Shown: one piece after another, positions 1 to 8,159 of the stretch
Layout of the letters: each line of letters starts with the position of its first letter
How positions within the stretch are numbered: the first letter of the stretch is position 1
Assembly: GCF_008124885.1 (NCBI RefSeq)
Contig: NZ_VNHX01000017.1
Location: forward strand, 1 to 64,000
Direction: 5' to 3'
Length of the DNA: 64,000 bases
From: Sphingobacterium allocomposti
Lineage (GTDB): Bacteria > Bacteroidota > Bacteroidia > Sphingobacteriales > Sphingobacteriaceae
Position numbers and translations under genes: made by a program
Notes under the pieces: model-generated
Seen by the model: the letters and a program-made list of their open reading frames with translations, nothing else
What the model was told of the DNA's origin: nothing
The model's database searches: none

Positions 1-19
1 AAGCCTACATTAAGATACG

Positions 20-60
20 AAAAAAGGAGCAGAAAACTGCTGTTTTCCACTCCTTTTTTT
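20..60. terminator. Rho-independent terminator
   Basis: A long perfect stem (A6GGAG paired with CTCCT6, plus inner GAAAAC/GTTTTC arms around a TGCT loop) is flanked by A and T runs, so it can work in both directions. It lies 87 bases past the stop of the minus-strand acetyltransferase and may end that transcript and also a plus-strand gene left of the window. Confidence 0.8.
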
Positions 61-146
61 AGCCTTTTTTCTAAGGGGACTTTTTCAGTGCCCTTGCTCC
101 CCGCTCCGGATTTTTTATGAACAGACTTGCGTTCTGGCATTCCGCC

Positions 147-572
147 TTATGTGCGACGTATATAGATGGTACTATCCTTGGTTTTGAAACCGAGACTTTC
201 ATACAGCGTCCGGGCGGCAATACGATGGTCTTCCGTGAATAGAAGCACCTCGGTCAGCTGCATGTCCCGAGCGAGCTCGAGCAGCCGTTCGATTAACTTC
301 CTACCGATTCCCTTTCCTCTATATGTGGCGTCGACAACGACGTCTTCTATCCAGCCTTTATGACCGGACACCACTTTATATACCGCCATCGAAGCTATAC
401 CTGTCAGCTTCTCATCTTCAAAGCTGCCTACGACGTATACAGGATTATCCTCGTCCAGGACATGACGAAGGTCCTGCTGTTTTTTCGTCGGACTTAGTTG
501 CCGGTATAACTCGCTAACCCGTTCTGCTATGGCCGCATTGATATCTGAACGACCTAAAACCTTTGTTTCCAT
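147..572 (-). CDS. GNAT family N-acetyltransferase
   Basis: The 141-residue protein is a small single-domain GNAT acetyltransferase, expected to move an acetyl group from acetyl-CoA to an amine in the cytoplasm. The acetyl-CoA pyrophosphate-binding motif A is clear: IEDVVVDATYRGKGIGRKL, with R-G-K-G-I-G at residues 85-90. The C-terminal AARTLYESLGF segment is typical motif B. The length fits a complete one-domain GNAT. The substrate cannot be read from the sequence. It stands alone, with about 250 bases of non-coding DNA before the next gene. Confidence 0.85.
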   Translation of the reverse strand: METKVLGRSDINAAIAERVSELYRQLSPTKKQQDLRHVLDEDNPVYVVGSFEDEKLTGIASMAVYKVVSGHKGWIEDVVVDATYRGKGIGRKLIERLLELARDMQLTEVLLFTEDHRIAARTLYESLGFKTKDSTIYIRRT

Positions 573-822
573 AAAGTTCTTGGTTTAGGTTTCTCAAAAC
601 AAACCGTTATATGCAAATATAACTCATTTGGGGTACAACTAGACTCCTAATTCCGCTTTTCAGCCTTGAACCCCTACAACAAGCGGACTTAGCACCAAGG
701 GTCAAGTACGATGCGACACCGTACATAGCAAAATTGACAAGAGCTGACTGACATCAGTCGTTGCACGCCGGCGAATCTTCCCAATGTGAGTGTTCACAGC
801 ATTGATCCAAGTTTCGCGTCCA

Positions 823-1245
823 TTATACGCCCCACGCCGTGACAACCAACCGCCTGCTTCCGCCACGGTTCCGATGTTCACAGAGGTAAATCCCCTGCCA
901 TGTTCCTAAATTGAACCGTCCATCAGTGATGGGTATGGTGACGGAGCTGCCCAGCAGGGAGCTCTTTAGATGTGCCGGCATATCGTCCGAACCTTCGTAG
1001 TCGTGGAGGTAATCCGGATCGTTCTCGGGCACCGCCTTATTGAAAAAGGTTTCGAAATCCAGCCGCACGGTGTGATCTGCGTTTTCGTTAATGGTTAACG
1101 AAGCGGACGTATGCTGGATAAAAATCTGACATATTCCCTTTTTTATGGCACCCATCTCCGGTAAGGATCGAACGACTTCCGAGGTTATCAGATGAAAGCC
1201 CCGCGACTTCGGCGGCAGCTGAAGTGTTGTCTGAAAAACATGCAT
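823..1245 (-). CDS. YjbQ/UPF0047 family protein (secondary thiamine-phosphate synthase-type)
   Basis: A 140-residue protein of the YjbQ (UPF0047) family. Family hallmarks are all present: HTSASLTINENAD (residues 45-57 from the chosen start), the EGSDDMPAHLKSSLLG stretch (84-99) and GTWQGIYLCEHR (114-125). E. coli YjbQ can weakly replace thiamine-phosphate synthase, but the true role of the family is unsettled. The frame is open 10 codons further upstream (to 1275), but that start gives an atypical extension. The internal ATG at 1245 matches the family length and has a purine-rich AAAAGAAG just ahead of it. No thiamine gene or THI riboswitch is seen nearby. Confidence 0.88.
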   Translation of the reverse strand: MHVFQTTLQLPPKSRGFHLITSEVVRSLPEMGAIKKGICQIFIQHTSASLTINENADHTVRLDFETFFNKAVPENDPDYLHDYEGSDDMPAHLKSSLLGSSVTIPITDGRFNLGTWQGIYLCEHRNRGGSRRLVVTAWGV

Positions 1246-1402
1246 AGATCTTCTTTTAGCAAAACAATATAGCATTTTTTACGGTCGGTTCCACGTTCTG
1301 TCCCCCAGGCCTAGGCTGTTTTCCACAGCGGAATGCAAAATAAGTATCCCTCACGTGAACGGTACGCGCTTCTGTTTGTTGTATTACAATAAGGTAAAAA
1401 AT

Positions 1403-1660
1403 ATGGAAACAATAATCGGAATCGCAGCGGGGATATTAACATCTGTTTCGATGGTACCTCAATTAATTAAGGTACTGAAAGAAAAAGAAGTGGAAAATCT
1501 TTCCCCGCTGATGGTGGGCATTTTGCTAACCGGCGTGTCGATGTGGGTTGTATACGGTGTGATGCTCGGCGACCTGCCCATAATCGTGTCGAACGCCTTT
1601 TCCGTATTCGTGAACGCCACGCTATTGATGTGCTATTTTTTATTCCGGCCGAACACGTAA
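1403..1660 (+). CDS. SemiSWEET-type sugar transporter
   Basis: An 85-residue, three-helix membrane protein of the SemiSWEET/PQ-loop family, whose members dimerise to move small sugars across the inner membrane. The sequence starts METIIGIAAGILTSVSMVPQ, with the characteristic Pro-Gln pair after helix 1, and has two further hydrophobic helices (MVGILLTGVSMWVVYGVML and IIVSNAFSVFVNATLLMCYF). The length is exactly that of a SemiSWEET. A start at 1355 is open but adds 16 polar residues with no parallel in the family, so the ATG at 1403 is preferred. Substrate not determinable. Confidence 0.88.
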   Translation: METIIGIAAGILTSVSMVPQLIKVLKEKEVENLSPLMVGILLTGVSMWVVYGVMLGDLPIIVSNAFSVFVNATLLMCYFLFRPNT

Positions 1661-1910
1661 ATAATAGAAGGTACTGCCAACATGGACAGGATCTGCTATT
1701 CTGTCGTTTATGCGGTTATTCTGGCAGGCGGTGAAACACGCTTGGCAGCGGAATGTCAAAGCGTCGTCATTAACGCAATCAATCTGCTGCAAAAGCAACC
1801 TAATATTGTTAAGAGGTGTTAAAACAGCAGGAAAAGGCGAACGACCGGCATAGAAATTGGTCTGTTTTCAGTACTTCATAATTAGGTTTATAATTGGTTA
1901 GTTAGTTTGA
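1661..1910. other. Non-coding stretch after the SemiSWEET gene
   Basis: No convincing gene. Short open frames here have no recognisable composition or motifs. The stretch ends at the terminator hairpin that starts at 1911. Confidence 0.5.
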
Positions 1911-1942
1911 AATCCTGAGGTTCCCCGCCTCAGGATTTTTTT
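1911..1942 (+). terminator. Rho-independent terminator
   Basis: Perfect 10-bp stem AATCCTGAGG / CCTCAGGATT around a TTCCCCG loop, followed directly by a T run. It most likely ends the SemiSWEET transcript about 250 bases upstream and separates it from the acyltransferase-like gene. Confidence 0.88.
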
Positions 1943-2031
1943 ATCCATGAAGTAGACAGCTTTGTATTTTTTTGTATTTTTAACGCAGTCCACAACGGAC
2001 AACATCCCGTCAAACGGCAGGAGACGAATTA

Positions 2032-2541
2032 TTGACAGATCTTTCGAAGGCCATGATTATTCAACAATTTTTCTACAGTATTTCCATAACCTTTGGTTCT
2101 TGGCTTTTAGGAGCAGCTGTGAACGTCGTATTACAGAAAGGAGCGTTCTACGAAAAGCTTACGGATCTTCAGTTTATAAAAAGCGACACCATCAACAAAA
2201 GAATTGGGCTTGGAGCTTTTAAATGGGTGGTAAAAAACACGTTTTTTAAATACTTCAACCAGAAACTCGTTTTGCGGAACCAAGCTGGATTGCCCGAGCT
2301 ACATGCGTTACGGACAGAAATGACCTTTTCTGAAATAAGTCATTTAATCGCATTTGGACTCGTCGCGGTGTTCGCGCTAGTGAAGGTTGTCCAGGGCAAT
2401 TACGCAGCCGGGACGATAATGATGGCCGTGAATATTCTGATGAATCTATATCCTTCATTATTACAACAGGAAAACAAAAAGCGGATAGACAGGCTAGCGC
2501 GTTCGCTATCCTTTTACCGGAGAACGCCTGTTGCGCCGTGA
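2032..2541 (+). CDS. CrtO-like membrane acyltransferase-family protein
   Basis: A 169-residue membrane protein with a hydrophobic N-terminal helix (about 9-32) and two helices near residues 101-138. The C-terminal pattern (MTFSEISHLIAFGLV, then NLYPSLLQQENKKRIDRL) resembles the glycosyl-diaponeurosporenoate acyltransferase (CrtO) family, where a similar Asn-x-Pro...Gln-x-x-Asn-x-x-Arg block closes the protein. The match is from pattern memory only, and no carotenoid gene lies nearby, so the substrate is open. The start appears to be TTG at 2032, with AGGAG 8 bases upstream. An ATG at 2053 is the alternative and would trim 7 residues. Confidence 0.65.
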   Translation: MTDLSKAMIIQQFFYSISITFGSWLLGAAVNVVLQKGAFYEKLTDLQFIKSDTINKRIGLGAFKWVVKNTFFKYFNQKLVLRNQAGLPELHALRTEMTFSEISHLIAFGLVAVFALVKVVQGNYAAGTIMMAVNILMNLYPSLLQQENKKRIDRLARSLSFYRRTPVAP

Positions 2542-2664
2542 GGCAGGCAATCCTGGCACCTACCTGGCGGGAGGCTTCCGTCTTGCCGGAGGAGGTAAAT
2601 CCCGACAGGTGACGGAAAACACGCCGCCTTTTCACGATTTTTAAAAACAGCGACAATAACTTAC

Positions 2665-3180
2665 ATGAACGTTATAATGAACAATCCCGGGCCTGCTTAC
2701 CGGCGTGCGACGATGGCAGATCTGCCCGCTATGCAGCAGCTGTTTGTCGACAGCATCCTTAGAACGTGCAACAACGATTACGAAGAGGGACAGCTGCTCG
2801 CCTGGGTGTCCGGAGTGGAGGATACACGTCGCTGGGAATCTATAATAAACAGCCAGTATGTAATGGTGTGCGAAGTGGACACGGCGCTCCAGGGTTTCTG
2901 CACGCTGAAGGACGGCACATATCTCGACATGCTGTTTGTCAGTCCGACGGCACAGAGAGGGGGAATAGCAAGGGCATTATATCTCCACATCGAACTGGAG
3001 TCGCGCCGCGCCGGCGCTAAGGAAATCACTGTCGACGCAAGTATTACGGCGCGGCGTTTTTTCGAAAAGATGGGGTTTACTATCCTGCGCGAACAGCTGG
3101 TCGAGCGGAAAGGTGTGCACATTAAAAACTATAAAATGTGTAAGCCGTTCGGCGGCGACACAGCCGCTGGACGACGCTAG
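2665..3180 (+). CDS. GNAT family N-acetyltransferase (YafP-like)
   Basis: A 171-residue GNAT acetyltransferase. The N-terminal YRRATMADLPAMQQLFVDS and the DYEEGQLLAW segment are typical of the YafP-like branch. Motif A is YLDMLFVSPTAQRGGIARAL, with Q-R-G-G-I-A at residues 97-102, and ARRFFEKMGF follows as motif B. The branch is thought to acetylate small amines or toxic amino compounds, but the substrate here is unknown. The last dozen residues are low-complexity Gly/Ala/Arg and probably disordered. No operon partner is evident. Confidence 0.85.
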   Translation: MNVIMNNPGPAYRRATMADLPAMQQLFVDSILRTCNNDYEEGQLLAWVSGVEDTRRWESIINSQYVMVCEVDTALQGFCTLKDGTYLDMLFVSPTAQRGGIARALYLHIELESRRAGAKEITVDASITARRFFEKMGFTILREQLVERKGVHIKNYKMCKPFGGDTAAGRR

Positions 3181-3387
3181 TCATTCTATCGGCCGGATTT
3201 GAAGTTTAGGGCCGCCCTCTGCCCAAACGGCGAAAATCTGTTGCCAGGAGTACACAGCGGTATAGCGGAACGGCGCGCCCTGCCGCAGAAAACTGATGAC
3301 TTTCCCGAATTATTATGAAAGTCCTTGGAAAAAAAGATTGTCATTGTTATCTTGACGGTATATATCCTTCAGAACCCTTTAGCATAC

Positions 3388-3723
3388 ATGACCGTGATAA
3401 AAATTGAAGAACAACAGGCCCTTGAAAAACTTAAACGGTCGGGAAAGGAATTTATCCCTTTGCTCGCCATCAACCAACTTGCTGTCGAAATATATAAACC
3501 GGCTCTGGTCGATAACCAGCAGCCCCATGACAGGGATGAGTTTTATCTGGTGATATCCGGCCATGGGCGGTTCGAGATGAACGGAGAGACAACATCTTTC
3601 AAAGCCGGCGATCTTTTATTCGTCCCGGCCTATGCCGACCATCGGTTTATTGATTTCTCGGCCGACTTCGTCACATGGGTCTTTTTCATTGGACAGGATA
3701 TGAAAGCAGACGCACCCCGCTAA
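3388..3723 (+). CDS. Cupin-domain protein
   Basis: A 111-residue single cupin. The conserved cupin motif 1 region is QPHDRDEFYLVISGHGRFEMNGE, and motif 2 is AGDLLFVPAYADHRF with the usual Pro and His. Such small cupins bind a divalent metal and act as sensors, isomerases or stress proteins; the role here is not known. A TTG 63 bases upstream (3325) would add a hydrophobic 21-residue leader that could look like a signal peptide, but TTG has no good ribosome site and family members start as at 3388. The OsmC gene follows after 59 bases. Confidence 0.75.
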   Translation: MTVIKIEEQQALEKLKRSGKEFIPLLAINQLAVEIYKPALVDNQQPHDRDEFYLVISGHGRFEMNGETTSFKAGDLLFVPAYADHRFIDFSADFVTWVFFIGQDMKADAPR

Positions 3724-3782
3724 ACGGGCTTCGTTGTTCGAGGTGTGAACAAACTGACAGCACAAATAATTACTTTCGTAAC

Positions 3783-4259
3783 ATGAGCAGCGATCATCGT
3801 TATCACGTGACAATAACGTGGACAGGGAACAAAGGAAGAGGCACCGAGAGCTATACAAGCTACGACCGAAGCCATGAAATAAGTATTCAGCATAAGGCCG
3901 TGATTTCCGGATCATCAGATCCAGCCTTCCGCGGAGATGCTACGAGACACAATCCGGAAGATCTTTTACTCGCTTCCTTATCCTCCTGTCACATGCTGTG
4001 GTACTTGCACCTCTGTTCTGCAGCAGGTGTGATCGTCCTCGACTACGTCGACGGGGCTGAGGCAACGATGGTTGAAACTGACGATGGTGGCGGGCGTTTC
4101 GTTGAAGCAAACCTAAACCCCGTCGTAACTGTTGCCGATTCATCTATGGTGGAGCGGGCTTATGATCTTCACAAGAAAGCCAATGAGCTTTGTTTTATTG
4201 CCAACTCCGTAAACTTTCCAGTCAGACATCAACCGGTCGTGCAGCTGCCTGTACCCTGA
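3783..4259 (+). CDS. OsmC family protein (peroxide-reductase type)
   Basis: A 158-residue OsmC/Ohr-fold protein. Both redox cysteines of the family are visible: one in LLASLSSCHMLWYLHLC and one in ANELCFIANSVNFPV, and the RHNPEDLLLASLSSCH block is the standard core motif. Family members reduce organic hydroperoxides as dimers in the cytoplasm. The reading frame is open upstream to 3675 and overlaps the cupin gene, but those residues are unlike OsmC, so the ATG at 3783 is chosen. It may be co-transcribed with the cupin gene. Confidence 0.88.
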   Translation: MSSDHRYHVTITWTGNKGRGTESYTSYDRSHEISIQHKAVISGSSDPAFRGDATRHNPEDLLLASLSSCHMLWYLHLCSAAGVIVLDYVDGAEATMVETDDGGGRFVEANLNPVVTVADSSMVERAYDLHKKANELCFIANSVNFPVRHQPVVQLPVP

Positions 4260-4310
4260 CGAAAAGCACCATTGCTCTGTGGGATGCGGCGATATTGGTT
4301 GTTCTCTCCC

Positions 4311-4592
4311 CTATATATTCGTTGTCGCCGTCGCATCCGCAAAAGGCATCCTGATCTGATCGAGGCTGGCCAAATTTAGCAGTTGATCAGACACGCTGCT
4401 CCCTGCTCTTGTTTCCGGCTTCCGTATACGGTCTACGGCATCCATCCCCCTTCGCCGGTCGCGCACGGCAATAATAACATCCGCGCCGCTTGCATACAGT
4501 GCTTTTGCCATTTCGAAACCGATCCCGGTGTTAGCCGTCGTGATGATAGCCGTCTTACCGGATAGATCGGGCGTGTTTTGTCTTGTCCACAT
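4311..4592 (-). pseudogene. C-terminally truncated SDR remnant
   Basis: The N-terminal third of a short-chain dehydrogenase of the retinol-dehydrogenase/oxidoreductase type. It holds the start MWTRQNTPDLSGKTAIITTA, the TGxxxGIG-type nucleotide-binding loop (TANTGIGFEMAKALYASGAD) and the NLASLDQIR stretch, then stops after about 93 residues. The catalytic Ser-Tyr-Lys part is missing, while working family members have about 250-310 residues. I found no continuation beyond the stop, so this is a deletion remnant rather than a simple frameshift. An in-frame ATG at 4625 is also open. Confidence 0.7.
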
Positions 4593-4625
4593 AGTTTGTC
4601 GTTTTGATAGCGCAAAGTTCTGCAA

Positions 4626-5176
4626 TCGACGTCACCTCTGGTTTGTTATACGGTTCAATTTGTTTAACGGCTGCCAGCCAACCGTCCCCCTGGTCTTTGC
4701 AACGGCATTTTTATCGCCAGAAGGCATGCGGTAACAACGTATTTTTCTTTATAATTATTCCAATTAAACAGGCATTCTGCTCATTTTTAAAAAAAATAAA
4801 AAAAATTTGCTAAAACGTTTTTATGTATTTATATTAGCCTCATAAACAAAATTATCACTCATTTTTAACAAATAAGTAAAAAATTGGGCGTATAAGATTG
4901 CTATTAACCAGAGAAAGTAAACTAATAAAAGACAACAATTTACCGATAGACTTTTGTGTGCAGTAACCAGCGCAAACGTTTTGTTGGAAAAATAGGGAAA
5001 GCGTGTTCTTTCGTACTAACCAGACAAATTATTTATTTAATTGAATTTATAAGATTATGAACCAGAATTTGAAATTCCTGACCTATGTTGATACTTAAAA
5101 AATGGTGGCATCCTTAATCTGCCCCGAAAATTAAGCTATTTGTTAAATCAGACTATCCATTAAACTTTAAACCTAA
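4626..5176 (+). promoter_or_regulatory. Leader/promoter region of the dual-Sus operon
   Basis: About 550 bases without a supported gene, clearly A+T-rich from 4740 on. It must carry the promoter of the 18-kb operon that starts at 5177. A TTTG at about 4806 followed about 20 bases later by TATATTAG is a loose match to the Bacteroidota -33/-7 pattern, but other loose matches exist, so the exact site is open. No sigma factor or regulator gene adjoins. Confidence 0.4.
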
Positions 5177-8149
5177 ATGTATATGAAGGAGAAATTTCCG
5201 TATACATGTAATATCGGTGTACTTGTCGTATCCATATTACTCTCACAAATTCAACTTTTTGGGCATAACAGAACGGGAAATCATGTAGGCGCGTTTGTAA
5301 CAGTTCAAGACACCGTCCCGCAACTTCTGGATTCGGTTTTCGAGCTGAATTTCAAAAATATCCGTCCATCGTCCGTTCACAAGAGCGCGGCAGACATTGC
5401 GCTATACGGCTACGCTACCATCCCGCAGTCATTAAAGGGAGAGGCGGCGGGGCTGTACGTAACGGAGCATAGCGGCGAACCCGGAACACCTAACTACATG
5501 TTTGTCAGAGGCATATCCACGCCTATTTTCAGTCACAAGGATGTTTACCTTAACCAGCCGTTGGTAGTCCTGGACGGGATCCCCCTGATCAGTCCCCATC
5601 CGTTTTCGTATGCTATACAGGCCTACGACATCGATCGGATAGGGCCCGAAAACAACCTACTTAGCAATATAGAGATAGACAATATCGCGTCGATCGAAGT
5701 ACTGAAAGATCCGGCCACCATAGCCGTCTACGGACCTATGGCAGCAAACGGTGTCATTAAAATAACATCCAAAAAAAGTGCTAAAAACGATAAAAAAAGG
5801 ATCGGTGTAAACAGTTTCATCGGCATGTCCCAACGACCGCACGTAAACACAATCAACGGTAGCTTCGAAAATCGCTTCCGCCAGCAGTTTTATGATCTGT
5901 ATACCACAAACGGCCGTTACGATGAGGACGAAAGCTATCCGATTTATCTCAGTGACTCGCTGAACAGCCGGTACTACGGGCCGTCAAACTGGTCGGACAG
6001 CTATTACAACAACGGGATGAATTACGGCATCAACGCTGCCATCTCCGGAGGAGGAAGCCGTTCAAATTTCCAGTTTTCCTTAGGCCACCTACAGAATGCC
6101 GGAATAGCCGAAGACACAAAATTCCGAAAGTACGGCGCCCGCTTTCAGCTTGATCTACAACCGCTAAAATGGCTCTTTTTTCATACCAGTATTAACGGGA
6201 CGCGGTTGGCACGGGACCGCAACAAAAACCTAAGAAACAGGTACGCTATGATGTCGTATATACCGGATCTGAGTGCGCCGCTGGCTCCTAATCGTGAGGC
6301 TTATGACGCCTACCGCAACGAATACAACAAAAGTTTTGACGACAACTATTCGAACATTCTGGAGGGCAACATGATGGTAAACATACAGTTCTCATCGTTC
6401 AAACTCCAGTCTCGATTGATGGTCGACTACAATGAGGGATTTAGGGATCTATTCTATCCCAGCACGCTGATGGAGAACAACAATTTTGCGTCCAATTATT
6501 ATGGATACAACCAGCGGCTAATCTTCGATAACGTAGCCTCGTTTGATTGGCGGCTTAACAAACACAGCAATCTACAGCTGGACGCCGCCAATATACTTCA
6601 GTGGGACCAACATAAGTACAACTACGCTTACGCCTATAAAGGCGTCAATGATTTTATAAAGATCAATCTCCTGGAGTCTGACCCTAATAATGGCAATTAC
6701 CTAAATCCTACCGCCTTTCCCCGCCAGCTTGTTTTCAAATTTCTCGATAGGACACGGCATAACCTGGTGTCGTTCTACGGCCGGGGCACGTACAATCTGC
6801 TCGACAAATACACGGCGAGCGTACTGCTGCGCTATGATGGCTCATCAAACGCGCAGCCCACCAGCAGGTGGCTGTTTACCCCTTCTGTTGCCCTCGGCTG
6901 GAACATCAAGAACGAGTTCCTGCAGGATAATCCACTCTACGAAAGCTTCAAAATACGGGCCAGCGCAGGCCGATTGGGTATTCTGAACATCTATGATCAT
7001 ATCGCGCAAGGACCTAACTATACGGCTCAAATCGGTTATACCGGCAATGTAATTGTTCCGGGATACAACGGCATGGCGGCCCTGGTAAGGCCCTATGCAG
7101 ATGGCTGGATCGGCTACGACATGCCATGGGCGTATACCGATCAGGTCAACGTCGGCCTTGACTTTCAGCTTTCTAAACGGAACATATACTTCTCACTGGA
7201 CGCTTACGTGAAGCATAACAAAAACCAGGCGCTCACCATGCCTGCCTATGCGGAATACGGCTATGAATACACACTGGAACCGGGCATGGACGTCCGGAAT
7301 ACGGGTGTGGAGTTAGCCTTAGGTGGAGACTTCATAAGCGCAGGGCAGTTCCGTTGGAACTCCGGTATCAATGTCGGGTTCAACAACAACAGGTTGACAG
7401 CATTGCCGGGGGGCCGCGAAGAGGTGATCGTCCAAAATCGCATGTTAAAAGTCGGTGAGCGCATCGACGCCTTCTGGATTCTCGAGAACGAAGGCATATA
7501 TCAATCGGACGCCGACATTCCCGAAGTGGACGGGATAAAAATGAACTATAACGGAACAGCTTTCAAAGCGGGCGATCCAATCTGGAGAGATCAAAACGGC
7601 GACAACCGGATCACGGCGCAAGACCGTGTGCTGCGGGGCAATTATATCCCGAAAGTGGCAGGTTCCTGGCAGCACAACTTCTTCTATAGAAATTTCGACC
7701 TCAAGCTGAACTTCTATTTCAACCTGGGTCGGGAGATCATCAACCAGGAAATGTCGAGACGGTTCGACTTCATCAACAACGAGAACTCCGGTAATATCAA
7801 CGCGGTAAAAGAAATAACCTATTGGGAAAAACGCGGCGATTACGCAAAGTACCCGCTATATAATCCATGGAGCACCGTGAATGCCTATCAGGCAAACCAG
7901 GATCTCTTTCTGGAAAACGGATCGTTTTTAAAGCTGAGACAGGTATCACTGGGTTATGATTTCTCCAATATACTGGCATCGTCTCTGGATGGAGGCAAAC
8001 TCTACGCATACGTAACGGCCAACAACCTCTTCACGGTTTCCAACTATTCCGGCCGTGATCCGGAAATTGCCAACTACCTCGGATATGATGAAGGATATAA
8101 TATGCTAATTCCCAGAACATTTTTAATGGGTTTCAAACTAAACTTTTAA
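5177..8149 (+). CDS. SusC-like TonB-dependent outer-membrane transporter without CPD domain
   Basis: A 990-residue SusC/RagA-type transporter, the outer-membrane barrel through which a SusD-bound ligand is taken up at the cost of TonB energy. After a signal segment (about 1-30) comes a plug domain, with VLDGIPL at 131-137 and the IASIEVLKDPATIAVYG signature. A long TonB-dependent beta-barrel follows, ending in the aromatic FKLNF typical of outer-membrane proteins. It lacks the carboxypeptidase-D-like domain and the EVVVxGYG segment seen in the other SusC proteins here, which is unusual. It is the first gene of the operon and is followed after 10 bases by its SusD partner. Confidence 0.93.
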   Translation: MYMKEKFPYTCNIGVLVVSILLSQIQLFGHNRTGNHVGAFVTVQDTVPQLLDSVFELNFKNIRPSSVHKSAADIALYGYATIPQSLKGEAAGLYVTEHSGEPGTPNYMFVRGISTPIFSHKDVYLNQPLVVLDGIPLISPHPFSYAIQAYDIDRIGPENNLLSNIEIDNIASIEVLKDPATIAVYGPMAANGVIKITSKKSAKNDKKRIGVNSFIGMSQRPHVNTINGSFENRFRQQFYDLYTTNGRYDEDESYPIYLSDSLNSRYYGPSNWSDSYYNNGMNYGINAAISGGGSRSNFQFSLGHLQNAGIAEDTKFRKYGARFQLDLQPLKWLFFHTSINGTRLARDRNKNLRNRYAMMSYIPDLSAPLAPNREAYDAYRNEYNKSFDDNYSNILEGNMMVNIQFSSFKLQSRLMVDYNEGFRDLFYPSTLMENNNFASNYYGYNQRLIFDNVASFDWRLNKHSNLQLDAANILQWDQHKYNYAYAYKGVNDFIKINLLESDPNNGNYLNPTAFPRQLVFKFLDRTRHNLVSFYGRGTYNLLDKYTASVLLRYDGSSNAQPTSRWLFTPSVALGWNIKNEFLQDNPLYESFKIRASAGRLGILNIYDHIAQGPNYTAQIGYTGNVIVPGYNGMAALVRPYADGWIGYDMPWAYTDQVNVGLDFQLSKRNIYFSLDAYVKHNKNQALTMPAYAEYGYEYTLEPGMDVRNTGVELALGGDFISAGQFRWNSGINVGFNNNRLTALPGGREEVIVQNRMLKVGERIDAFWILENEGIYQSDADIPEVDGIKMNYNGTAFKAGDPIWRDQNGDNRITAQDRVLRGNYIPKVAGSWQHNFFYRNFDLKLNFYFNLGREIINQEMSRRFDFINNENSGNINAVKEITYWEKRGDYAKYPLYNPWSTVNAYQANQDLFLENGSFLKLRQVSLGYDFSNILASSLDGGKLYAYVTANNLFTVSNYSGRDPEIANYLGYDEGYNMLIPRTFLMGFKLNF

Positions 8150-8159
8150 TAGCTGCCAT

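Noticed and set aside
1355-1402. Longer start of the SemiSWEET gene
   Set aside because: The added 16 residues are polar, precede the first helix and do not occur in the family.
2541-2664. Inverted GC-rich words between the acyltransferase and GNAT genes
   Set aside because: Partial pairings only and no T run, so no terminator is called.
3325-3387. TTG-started hydrophobic leader of the cupin protein
   Set aside because: It could pass as a signal peptide, but the start is TTG without a ribosome site and small cupins of this type are cytoplasmic. Kept only as an alternative.
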